A stretch of DNA of 48,934 nt from VRUE01 sp035556755 (GTDB lineage Bacteria > Actinomycetota > Thermoleophilia > Solirubrobacterales > 70-9). Below are positions 41,810-48,934 of this stretch, in pieces. The DNA lies in contig DATMEP010000003.1 in the NCBI GenBank assembly GCA_035556755.1, forward strand, positions 1 to 48,934, given 5' to 3'. A program made the position numbers and the translations under genes. The notes below the pieces were generated by a model, which had not been told where the DNA came from, ran no database searches, and was given only the letters and a program-made list of their open reading frames with translations. Numbering within the stretch: the first letter of the stretch is position 1; each line of letters starts with the position of its first letter.

Positions 41810-43354
41810 CTACACGACCGCTGGGTCGGGCATTCCTTTCCCTTCGTATATCGCCCCAAACTCTAGCGAGCGGCAGTTTTCCAGCAGGAGATTCTCGATC
41901 GCGGCCGAGCGCGCGAAGTCGCGGGCCATCTCGTAGACCGCCGCCTCTTTGGACAGCAGGCAGGCGACCGCACCGGCCACGACCGGTGCTGCCATCGAGG
42001 TTCCGTTCATCGGTCCGAATCGATCGCCCGGCAGGGTCGAGAGATCGCCGACACCCGGCGCGGTGACGGACACCTCCTGGCCGACGTTGGAGAAGGACGC
42101 AAGGAACTCGTCTGGATCTTTTCCCTCTGGCAACTGGGCGACTTTGGATTCTTCGAGCGATCCAACCGGGAAGGTTCCCCTCCGACCCATCGCCGTCACC
42201 GCGGTCGCCGCCGGGTACACCGACGGGAAGCTGGCCGGGAAGCGGGTGTCGTTTCCGGCGGCCACGACGACGAGCATCCCCGCTTTGCGCGCATCGATGA
42301 CCGCCCGTTCGACCGCCGGATCGTGAGGGCCACCGCCAAGGCTGAGGTTGATCACGTCGCAGCCATCTTCCACGGCACGGTAGATCGCTTTCTGGATCGC
42401 CCAGTTGGTCGCGCCGCCGGGGCGCGCGGGTGGAGGCGGGGGTTTGGCAAACACCCGGTAGGCACGCAGGCGGACGCCGGGTGCCAGACCGCGAAGGCCG
42501 GTGGGTGGCGCTCCCCCGCTCCCGATCAGGCCAGCCACGTGAGTACCGTGGCCACGGGGGTCCGTGAAGTCGCCGGCGGACTCTCCGATGACGGTGTTGG
42601 CCCCGCCGATCACGGTCAGGTCTCGGTGCGGCCCGACGCCGGTATCGATGACGCCGACCTCGACCCCGCGCTCCGCGTCGAATTTGGAGCTTCCGTAGTA
42701 GTAACGGACGCTGTCGACATAGGAGAGGTCGACCGGGGTCAGCGAGACCGCGACCGGGCCGCCGACCGTCAACGAGTGCATGAAGCAACCCCAGTACGCA
42801 GTCCCCGTCTGGGGAGCGTAGACATAGAGCCGCTCGATCTTCCCTTCCTTGAGCGTGAGAGTGAGGGTGAGCGTGCCCGAGGCACCGGTAAGCCCCTCCG
42901 CACCGACTTCGTTGAAGAAGTCGGTGTATGCGAGGACGCGGGCGCCGGCAAGCCCCGCCCCCGTCGCCGCGTCGGTACAGGTGAACTCGACTTCGACCGG
43001 AGAGGTTGGCGTGCCTCCCGATGAGGCGGTCAAAGCCGCTTCGTCATACACCCGCAGCGGGGGATCGGGGGGTGCGAATTCGACCAGCGGCATCATCCGC
43101 AGGGGAGCGCGGCTGCGGTTGACCATGTCGGCGATCTCCGCGTTGGCCTCGACCAGCCTCGGGCCATCGGGACTGACGGTGTCGACGACCGTCACCTCGA
43201 GGCCCTCGACCGCATCGAGTGAGGCGACCTCGGGCTGACCCATGCTGCGCGCCCGTGGCAGCCGGTCCAGCAGCTCCGCCGCCGGACCGGAGGGCGCGAT
43301 GGCTCCCTCCTCGGGAAGCAGGATGTATCGACTCCATGACTCCGCTGACTTCAT
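41810..43354 (-). CDS. Subtilisin-like serine protease (S8) with N-terminal prodomain-like and beta-sandwich regions
   Basis: The 514-residue protein has an intact S8 catalytic triad: D237 (GVIDTGVG), H269 (RGHGTHVAG) and S453 (NGTSMAAP), with oxyanion N368 (VVAAGND). Residues ~8-98 look like a prodomain; ~118-205 resemble a carboxypeptidase-regulatory/beta-sandwich domain (VEFTCTDAATGAGLAGARVL). A proline-rich loop (~304-312) interrupts the catalytic domain. No signal peptide or membrane helix is evident at the ATG (MKSAESWSRYILLPEEG), so it is either cytoplasmic or exported by another route. Its own N-terminal region resembles the small gene that follows. Confidence 0.9.
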   Translation of the reverse strand: MKSAESWSRYILLPEEGAIAPSGPAAELLDRLPRARSMGQPEVASLDAVEGLEVTVVDTVSPDGPRLVEANAEIADMVNRSRAPLRMMPLVEFAPPDPPLRVYDEAALTASSGGTPTSPVEVEFTCTDAATGAGLAGARVLAYTDFFNEVGAEGLTGASGTLTLTLTLKEGKIERLYVYAPQTGTAYWGCFMHSLTVGGPVAVSLTPVDLSYVDSVRYYYGSSKFDAERGVEVGVIDTGVGPHRDLTVIGGANTVIGESAGDFTDPRGHGTHVAGLIGSGGAPPTGLRGLAPGVRLRAYRVFAKPPPPPARPGGATNWAIQKAIYRAVEDGCDVINLSLGGGPHDPAVERAVIDARKAGMLVVVAAGNDTRFPASFPSVYPAATAVTAMGRRGTFPVGSLEESKVAQLPEGKDPDEFLASFSNVGQEVSVTAPGVGDLSTLPGDRFGPMNGTSMAAPVVAGAVACLLSKEAAVYEMARDFARSAAIENLLLENCRSLEFGAIYEGKGMPDPAVV

Positions 43355-43443
43355 CGCCCACGCGCCTTCCGTCGTTATTGCAAAGAAATCCTTGACTAAT
43401 AGGCGGGGACCCTAACGCAACTGGAGATCTGAGAGTTCGTGCC

Positions 43444-44952
43444 TCAGCGCTGCCGAATCACCGGCTTGCGGGTTGCCTTGACCTCGTCGAGGCGGCGGAC
43501 CGGGGTCGTGTAGGGGGCCTGCTTGGCGACCTCGGGATCGCGCTCGGCCTCGGCGAGGATCTCCTCGACCGCCTCGGCGAAGGCGTCGATGCTCTCCTTG
43601 GTCTCGGTCTCGGTCGGCTCGACCATCAGCGCCTCCTCGACCAGCAGCGGGAAGTAGACGGTCGGCGGGTGGAAGCCGAAGTCGAGCAGGCGCTTGGCCA
43701 GGTCGAGCGTCGCAACGCCCAGCTCGCGCTTCATCGGCTTGCCGGAGAGGACGAACTCGTGCATGCAGTGGCGGTCGAAGGCGACCGGCAGGTGCTTGCC
43801 CGCGCGCCCCTGGGCCAGCCGCGCCTTCAGGTAGTTGGCGTTCAGCACCGCCGTCTCCGAAGCCTCGGCGAGGCCGTCGGCGCCGAGGCTGAGGATGTAG
43901 GCGTAGGAGCGGACGAAGACGCCGAAGTTGCCCTGGAAGCCACGCAGCCGCCCGATCGACCTGGGGCGGTCGAGATCGAGGTCGTAGAAGGGGCCGCTGC
44001 CGTTGTCGCCCGTCTGCTTGACCACCTGCGGCCGCGGCAGGAAGGGCTCGATCCGCTCGGAGACGGCGATCGGGCCGGCACCGGGGCCGCCGCCGCCGTG
44101 CGGCTGGCTGAAGGACTTGTGCAGGTTGACGTGGACGATGTCGAAGCCCATGTCGCCCGGTCGCGAGTGGCCCATCACCGCGTTCAGGTTGGCGCCGTCG
44201 TAATAGAGCGTGCCGCCGGCCTCGTGGATCAGGGTGGCGATCTCGGCGATGTTCTCGTCGAAGAGGCCGAGCGTGTTGGGGTTGGTCAGCATCAGGCAGG
44301 CGACGTCGTCGGAGACCTTGGCGCGCAGGTCGTCCATGTCGACCCCGCCCCGCTCGTCGCTCGCCACCTTGACCGCCTCGTAGCCGGCCATCGTCACCGA
44401 GGCCGGGTTGGTGCCGTGGGCGGTGTCGGGCGCCAGCACCTGGGTCCGGGTTTCGCCGCGGTCGGCGTGGAAGGCGCGGGTCAGCAACAGGCCGGCAAGC
44501 TCGCCGTGCGACCCGGCCGAGGGCTGCAGGCTGACGTGCGGCAGGCCGCAGATCTCCGCCAGCGACTCCTGCAGCAACCACATCAGCTCCAGCGCTCCCT
44601 GGGCGCGGCGCGGGTCCTGCGCCGGGTGCAGGCGGGCGTGGCCGGGCAGCGCCGCGACCCGCTCGTTGAGGCGCGGGTTGTGCTTCATCGTGCAGGAGCC
44701 GAGCGGGTAGAAGCCGGTGTCGAGGTCGAAGTTGCGGCGCGAGAGGCGGTTGTAGTGGCGGACGATCTCCGGCTCGGCGATCTCTGGCAGGCGCGCCGGC
44801 TCGCCGCGCAGCAGCTTCGCCGGGATCAGCTCCTCGAGCGGCGGCTCGGGCACCCCGGCGTCGGGCAGCACGGCAGCCCGGCGACCGGCCTTCGATTTCT
44901 CGAAGATCGTCTGCGCGGCTTCGCGCTGCATCGGGGTCTCGGCGAGGGTCAC
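43444..44952 (-). CDS. gcvPB: Glycine dehydrogenase (decarboxylating) subunit 2
   Basis: This is the C-terminal half of the split P-protein of glycine cleavage, carrying PLP. The 502-residue protein has the PLP lysine in VNLHKSFSQPHGGGGPG, plus DTGFYPLGSCTMKHNPRLNE and DTAHGTNPASVTMAGY, all conserved. The GTG at 44952 overlaps the gcvPA stop as GTGA, and AGGAGG lies about ten bases upstream. The last ~40 residues are basic and variable. Confidence 0.96.
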   Translation of the reverse strand: MTLAETPMQREAAQTIFEKSKAGRRAAVLPDAGVPEPPLEELIPAKLLRGEPARLPEIAEPEIVRHYNRLSRRNFDLDTGFYPLGSCTMKHNPRLNERVAALPGHARLHPAQDPRRAQGALELMWLLQESLAEICGLPHVSLQPSAGSHGELAGLLLTRAFHADRGETRTQVLAPDTAHGTNPASVTMAGYEAVKVASDERGGVDMDDLRAKVSDDVACLMLTNPNTLGLFDENIAEIATLIHEAGGTLYYDGANLNAVMGHSRPGDMGFDIVHVNLHKSFSQPHGGGGPGAGPIAVSERIEPFLPRPQVVKQTGDNGSGPFYDLDLDRPRSIGRLRGFQGNFGVFVRSYAYILSLGADGLAEASETAVLNANYLKARLAQGRAGKHLPVAFDRHCMHEFVLSGKPMKRELGVATLDLAKRLLDFGFHPPTVYFPLLVEEALMVEPTETETKESIDAFAEAVEEILAEAERDPEVAKQAPYTTPVRRLDEVKATRKPVIRQR

Positions 44953-46361
44953 CGCCCAACCTCCTGAGTCTGGGACGACTTATCCGTGGCATGGACGGAT
45001 AAGTCGTCCCGCTCGGCCGCGATCACGGCGCCGAGGGCCTCGGCGAGCGCGTCGATCTGCTCGCGGCTGCGGCGCTCGGTGATCGCGACCAGCAACCCGT
45101 CCTCGTACTCGGGGTACTCGCGACCGAGCGGGTAGCCGGCGGCGATCCCCTGCTCGGCGCAGCGCTCCAGCACCCGGTCGACCGGCGCAGCGAGGCGGAC
45201 CGCGAACTCGCGCGCGACCGGCGCCTCGTGCAGCAGCTCGACCCCCTCCACCGCCGCCAGCCGCCCGCGCGCGTAGGCGGTGCGCCGTACCAGCAGCTCG
45301 CCCAGCTCGCGGTAGCCCTCGCGGCCCAGCCAGGCGAGGTGAATCGTCGCCGCCAGCGCGTTCAGCGCCTGCGCCGTGCAGATGTTGTGGGTCGCCTTCT
45401 CGCGCCGGATGTGCTGCTCGCGCGTCTGCAGCGCCAGGACGAAGCCGCGGCGGCCGTCGACGTCGTCGGTTTCGCCGGCGATCCGGCCCGGCATCTTCCG
45501 GATCAGCGCCTCGGCCCCGCAGAAGAAGCCGAACGAGGGACCGCCGAAGTCGAGCCGGTTGCCGAGCGGCTGGCCCTCGCCGAGAGCGATGTCGGCCCCG
45601 CACTCGCCCGGCGGTCGCAGCACCCCGAGCGTCATCGGGTCGACCGCGACGACCAGCAGCGCGCCGTGCTCCTTGGCGGAGGCGCCCAGCGCCTCCACGT
45701 CCTCGACCGCGCCGAGGAAGTTGGGGCTCTGCAGGAAGACGGCAGCGGTCTCGCCGTCGACCGCTGCGGCGAGCGCGGCGGCGTCGGTGACCCCGGCCTC
45801 CAGCCCGACCTCCTCGATCTCGGCTCCGTAGCCCTCCGAGTAGGTGGCGAGCGTCTCGCGGCTGTGCGGGTGGAGGCCCCGGGAGACGACGAAGCGGCGC
45901 CGGCCAGTCGTCCCCATCGCGAGGTAGCCGGCGGAGGCGACCGAGGAGGGCCCCTCGTAGAGACCGGCGGTCGAGACCGGCAGGCCGGTCAGCTCCGACA
46001 TCATCGTCTGGAACTCGAACATTGCCTGCAGGCCCCCCTGGGAGATCTCCGGCTGGTAGGGCGTGTAGGGGGTGAGGAACTCGGAGCGCTGGGTGATCGC
46101 GTCGACGATCGCCGGCACATAGTGGTCGTACATCCCGGCCCCGAGGAAGCAGATCTCCTTTTCGGCGTCGGCGTTGCGCTCGGCCAGCGCCGCCAGGCGC
46201 TCGTACACGTCGGCCTCGCTCATTCCCTGCGGCAGCGCCAGCGGCCGGTCCAACCGCAGCGGCTCGGGGACCTGCTCGAACAGCGCGTCGACCGAGTCGA
46301 CGCCGATCGCGGCGAGCATCTCGGCCCGGTCGGCCGGGGTGGCTGAGGTGTAGCGGCTCAC
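44949..46361 (-). CDS. gcvPA: Glycine dehydrogenase (decarboxylating) subunit 1
   Basis: The N-terminal half of the split P-protein partners gcvPB to decarboxylate glycine. The 470-residue product begins VSRYTSATPADRAEMLAAIG and contains FLGAGMYDHYVPAIVDAI, TPYTPYQPEISQGGLQAMFEFQ and MGTTGRRRFVVSRGLHPHSR. The natural end appears to be near ALAEALGAVIAAERDD; the last ~20 residues (LSVHATDKSSQTQEVGR) are encoded by a perfect hairpin just ahead of gcvPB and look like an added tail. Confidence 0.95.
   Translation of the reverse strand: MSRYTSATPADRAEMLAAIGVDSVDALFEQVPEPLRLDRPLALPQGMSEADVYERLAALAERNADAEKEICFLGAGMYDHYVPAIVDAITQRSEFLTPYTPYQPEISQGGLQAMFEFQTMMSELTGLPVSTAGLYEGPSSVASAGYLAMGTTGRRRFVVSRGLHPHSRETLATYSEGYGAEIEEVGLEAGVTDAAALAAAVDGETAAVFLQSPNFLGAVEDVEALGASAKEHGALLVVAVDPMTLGVLRPPGECGADIALGEGQPLGNRLDFGGPSFGFFCGAEALIRKMPGRIAGETDDVDGRRGFVLALQTREQHIRREKATHNICTAQALNALAATIHLAWLGREGYRELGELLVRRTAYARGRLAAVEGVELLHEAPVAREFAVRLAAPVDRVLERCAEQGIAAGYPLGREYPEYEDGLLVAITERRSREQIDALAEALGAVIAAERDDLSVHATDKSSQTQEVGR
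44972..45010. repeat. Perfect 16-bp hairpin at the 3' end of gcvPA
   Basis: GGGACGACTTATCCGT (44972-44987) and its exact complement (44995-45010) flank a 7-base loop. It lies inside the gcvPA frame, 20 bases upstream of the gcvPB start codon, where a folded message could affect coupling of the two subunits. It has the same plan as the hairpin at 30768-30810. Confidence 0.75.
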
Positions 46362-46397
46362 GCAGCTAAGGCTACGCAAGCCCGGGGCGGGGCCGCC

Positions 46398-46793
46398 TCA
46401 GTTGTTTTCCAGCAGCTTGCGGTATTCCGCCGCGTCGAGCAGGGCACCGGCCTCGCTCGCCTGGGTCAGCTTCACCTTGACCAGCCAGCCGTCGCCGTAC
46501 GGTTCCTCGTTGATCTTCTCGGGCGCGTCGGCCAGCGCGTCGTTGACCTCGACGACCTCTCCGGAGAGCGGCGCAATCACGTCCGAGACCGCCTTCACCG
46601 ACTCGACCTCGGCGTAGGAGGAGTCCTTGTCGATCGTCGCGCCGACCACCGGCGGGTCGTAGAAGACGACCTCGCCGAGGCTGTCCTGCGCGTACCAGGT
46701 GATCCCGAAGACGGCGTGGTCGTCCCCCTCCAGTCGAGCCCAGTCGTGCTGGTCGTGGTAGAGCAGGTCGTCGGGGTAATTCGCCTCGTCCAC
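46398..46793 (-). CDS. gcvH: Glycine cleavage system H protein
   Basis: GcvH carries the methylamine on a lipoyl arm between P, T and L proteins. The 131-residue protein shows the lipoylated lysine in YAEVESVKAVSDVIAPLSGEVVEVN, the GITWYAQDSLGEVVFYDPP block, and NEEPYGDGWLVKVK at the end. The GTG at 46793 is one base after the gcvT stop. gcvPA follows after 36 bp. Confidence 0.97.
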   Translation of the reverse strand: MDEANYPDDLLYHDQHDWARLEGDDHAVFGITWYAQDSLGEVVFYDPPVVGATIDKDSSYAEVESVKAVSDVIAPLSGEVVEVNDALADAPEKINEEPYGDGWLVKVKLTQASEAGALLDAAEYRKLLENN

Positions 46794-46794
46794 G

Positions 46795-47859
46795 TCATCT
46801 CTCCTTCTCGTAGAGGGGCTTGGAAGCTACCCGGGCGGCGCGGCGCTTGCCGCGTACGTCGATCTCGATCTCGGTGCCGGGATCGGCGAGGTCGGCGCGA
46901 ACGTAGGCCATCCCGATCCCGATCTCGAGCGACGGAGAGAAGCTGCCACTGGTGACGATGCCGACCTGTTCCTCGCCAGAAAGCACCGGGTTGCCCTGGC
47001 GGGGAATTCCGGGGCCCTCGATCTTGAAGGGAGCGAGCTTCTCGGCGGTGCCCTCGGCGCGCGCCCGCGCGACCGCCTCGGACCCGACGAACCCGGTGGC
47101 CTCGGCGCAGCACCAGCCGAGTCCGGCCTCGATCGGGTTGCGATCGGGGCTGAGGTCGTTGCCGTGCAAGTGGAAACAGGCCTCGAGCCGCAGCGTGTCG
47201 CGGGCACCGAGGCCGCAGGGGACGACGCCGGCATCGAGCAGCTCGACCCAGATCGCCGGCACGATCCCAGGGTCGATCAGGAGCTCGACCCCGTCCTCGC
47301 CGGTGTAGCCGGTGCCGCAGACGAGGGCCGGGCGGTTTCCGATCCGCGCAGTCGAGACCCGCATCCGCGGCGGCAGCTCGATGCCGAGGGTGCGAGAGAC
47401 GATGCCGCGAGCGTGCGGGCCCTGCACCGCCAGCATCGCGTAGCGGTCGGCGACGTCGCGGACGGCGACGTCGAAGGTGCGGCTCCAGCGCCCGAGCCAG
47501 GCGAGGTCGGACTCGTGGTTGGCGGAGTTGGTGACGAGCAGGTAGCGGTCGCCGCCCAGCCGGTAGGCGAAGAGGTCGTCGAGGACGCCGCCCTCCTCGT
47601 CGCAGAGGCAGGAGTACTGGGCGCCGCCAAGCCCGATCGCGGCGACGTCGTTGGAGAGGACGCGCTGCAGGAAGGCGGGGGCGCCGGGCCCCTCGACCTC
47701 GACCTCGCCCATGTGGGAGACGTCGAACATGCCGGCGTGTGTTCGCACCGCCGCGTGCTCCTCGCGGATGCCCTCGTAGGAGATGGGCATCTCCCAGCCG
47801 GCGAAATCCACCAGCTTCGCCCCCAGTTCCAGATGCTTCTCGTGCAGGGGCGTCTTCAT
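46795..47859 (-). CDS. gcvT: Aminomethyltransferase (glycine cleavage T protein)
   Basis: GcvT releases ammonia and passes the methylene group to tetrahydrofolate. The 354-residue protein opens MKTPLHEKHLELGAKLVDFAGWEMPISY, with MFDVSHMGEVEVEGPGA, the folate-site block GYTGEDGVELLI and LGARDTLRLEACFHLHGNDL. The C-terminal barrel ends GKRRAARVASKPLYEK. It heads the gcvT-gcvH-gcvPA-gcvPB set. No glycine riboswitch is recognisable in the 109-bp gap upstream, which holds a long perfect hairpin. Confidence 0.97.
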   Translation of the reverse strand: MKTPLHEKHLELGAKLVDFAGWEMPISYEGIREEHAAVRTHAGMFDVSHMGEVEVEGPGAPAFLQRVLSNDVAAIGLGGAQYSCLCDEEGGVLDDLFAYRLGGDRYLLVTNSANHESDLAWLGRWSRTFDVAVRDVADRYAMLAVQGPHARGIVSRTLGIELPPRMRVSTARIGNRPALVCGTGYTGEDGVELLIDPGIVPAIWVELLDAGVVPCGLGARDTLRLEACFHLHGNDLSPDRNPIEAGLGWCCAEATGFVGSEAVARARAEGTAEKLAPFKIEGPGIPRQGNPVLSGEEQVGIVTSGSFSPSLEIGIGMAYVRADLADPGTEIEIDVRGKRRAARVASKPLYEKER

Positions 47860-47895
47860 CGACGCGCAAGGCTATTTCACCGACGTGCTGCCAGA

Positions 47896-47961
47896 GGGCC
47901 GTCGGGGGTCCCTTCCCAGGAACTCCCGCGAAGCGGCCTGGGAAGGGACCCCCGACGGCCC
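47896..47961. repeat. Perfect 25-bp inverted repeat between ftsZ and gcvT
   Basis: GGGCCGTCGGGGGTCCCTTC plus CCAGG (47896-47920) pairs perfectly with 47937-47961 around a 16-base loop that contains CGCGAAGCGG, the same string as the first hairpin of the family 2 core. It starts 7 bases past the ftsZ stop. It probably acts as a barrier or terminator between ftsZ and gcvT; it may be a reduced family 2 element. Confidence 0.75.
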
Positions 47962-47968
47962 CACGCAC

Positions 47969-48934
47969 TCAGTCTTTGAGAAACCCTGGAACGTCGATGT
48001 CGTCGTCCGACACGCGCAGTTTGCGTATGTCGGTGTCGTCGGCCGAGATCCGCGGACGGCTCTCGTAGCGGCGGCGCACCCGCTGCGGCGAGCGGGCCAG
48101 CAGCTCGAAGCCCTCGAAGCCGGTGGCGATCACGGTGACGCGGACCTCGTCGCGCATCGACTGGTCGACGACCGAGCCGAAGATGATGTTGGCGTTGTCG
48201 TCGGCTTCGGCCTGGACCAGCTGGGCCGCCTCGTTGACCTCGAACAGGCCGAGATCCTCGGGGCCGGTGATGTTGAGCAGCATCCCGGTCGCGCCCTTGA
48301 TCGACTCCTCGATCAGGGGCGAGGTGACGGCCGCCTTGGCGGCGTCGACGGCGCGCGTCTCGCCGGAGGCGGCGCCGACGCCCATCAGCGCCGAGCCTGC
48401 GTCGCGCATGATCGTGCGCACGTCGGCGAAGTCGAGGTTGATCAGGCCGGGGATCGTGATCAGGTCGGTGATGCCCTGCACGCCCTGGCGCAGGATGTCG
48501 TCCGCCTGGCGGAAGGCCTCAAGCACCGAGGTGCGGCGCTCGACCGCCTGCAGCAGCTTCTCGTTGGGGACGATGATCAGGGTGTCGACGTTGTTGCGCA
48601 GTTTCTCGATGCCCTCGAGCGCCTGCTGCATCCGCCGTTTGCCCTCGAACTCGAACGGCTTGGTGACCGCGCCCACGGTCAGCGCGCCGATCTCTTCCTT
48701 GGCGATCTCGGCGATCACCGGGGCCGAGCCGGTGCCGGTGCCACCGCCCTCGCCGGCGGTGACGAAGACCATGTCGGCGCCCTTCAGCGCCTCCTTGATC
48801 TCGTCGCGGCTCTCCGCCGCGGCTCCTGCCCCGACCTCGGGGTTGCCGCCGGCGCCGAGGCCGCGGGTCAGCTCCTGGCCGATCGAGAGCTTGATGTCGG
48901 CGTCACAGGCCTGCAGCGCCTGCGCGTCGGTGTT
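47969..48934 (-). CDS. ftsZ: Cell division protein FtsZ, 5' end outside the window
   Basis: FtsZ is the tubulin-like GTPase that builds the division ring. The visible 321 residues begin mid-protein (NTDAQALQACDADIKLSIGQ) and include the tubulin signature GEGGGTGTGSAPVIAEIAKE, NVDTLIIVPNEKLL, NLDFADVRTIM and the C-terminal peptide DDIDVPGFLKD, which binds partners such as SepF or FtsW. The linker is short (about 25 residues), as in many actinobacteria. The start codon lies beyond the right edge. Confidence 0.97.
   Translation of the reverse strand, partial: NTDAQALQACDADIKLSIGQELTRGLGAGGNPEVGAGAAAESRDEIKEALKGADMVFVTAGEGGGTGTGSAPVIAEIAKEEIGALTVGAVTKPFEFEGKRRMQQALEGIEKLRNNVDTLIIVPNEKLLQAVERRTSVLEAFRQADDILRQGVQGITDLITIPGLINLDFADVRTIMRDAGSALMGVGAASGETRAVDAAKAAVTSPLIEESIKGATGMLLNITGPEDLGLFEVNEAAQLVQAEADDNANIIFGSVVDQSMRDEVRVTVIATGFEGFELLARSPQRVRRRYESRPRISADDTDIRKLRVSDDDIDVPGFLKD

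Noticed and set aside
47860..47968. Glycine riboswitch upstream of gcvT
   Set aside because: The gap is almost entirely the 25-bp hairpin; the glycine aptamer core is absent.

Overview
The window is a GC-rich, gene-dense chromosomal segment with short intergenic gaps and many GTG or TTG starts. It contains a SepIVA-like septation coiled-coil gene, an actinobacterial-style coaD/rsmD/recG/fakA order, a Ku plus standalone LigD-polymerase pair and monofunctional AroH. Together these suggest an actinomycete-like bacterium, most plausibly a deep branch such as Thermoleophilia; the taxon is inference. No rRNA, tRNA, CRISPR array, insertion sequence or prophage was seen.

Layout. 1-6.8 kb: a clipped divergent gene, DUF177/YceD, then a minus-strand run rpmB, fakA-like, recG, rsmD, coaD, sepIVA-like. 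6.8-7.6 kb: a Phd/VapC-type toxin-antitoxin pair. 7.5-11.1 kb: riboflavin operon ribD-ribE-ribBA-ribH. 11.2-15.5 kb: plus-strand glycosyltransferase, flippase and K+/H+ antiporter. 15.5-21.6 kb: minus-strand priA-def-fmt-rsmB-zinc ribbon-rpe, with a PH-domain membrane gene running divergently. 22.6-34.2 kb: minus-strand trpS-scpA-scpB-rluB-aroH-hisC-(leader)-DAHP synthase-tyrA-aroA-cmk-der-metK, which combines chorismate/aromatic synthesis with housekeeping genes. 34.3-39.7 kb: a DHA2 drug transporter, then a plus-strand envelope module (secreted propeller-like protein, M14 peptidase, ECF sigma, anti-sigma-like propeller). 39.8-41.6 kb: Ku and a LigD polymerase domain. 41.6-43.4 kb: a signal-less subtilase and a tiny downstream gene resembling the protease's own prodomain. 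43.4-47.9 kb: glycine cleavage genes gcvT-gcvH-gcvPA-gcvPB. The right edge holds ftsZ, whose 5' end lies outside the window.

Most neighbours overlap by 1-4 bases (ATGA, GTGA, TGATG), so translational coupling is probably the main mode of expression.

The most unusual content lies between and inside these genes. (1) Four copies of a ~145-bp element occur in two inverted pairs. Each has a unique long closing stem around a conserved core of GTCGC-GAA-GCGGC, a linker ATGCAATC, a GCGCGGC/GCCGCGC hairpin and a variable hairpin, which together would fold as a four-arm junction. (2) A second palindromic family with conserved ends occurs once between genes and twice inside genes, where it adds codons in frame to recG and the flippase; unrelated in-gene palindromes lie in ribD and gcvPA. 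(3) A possible 31-residue leader peptide with Tyr, Trp and Phe codons near its end precedes DAHP synthase. (4) The subtilase and its detached prodomain-like partner look like a protease-inhibitor pair.
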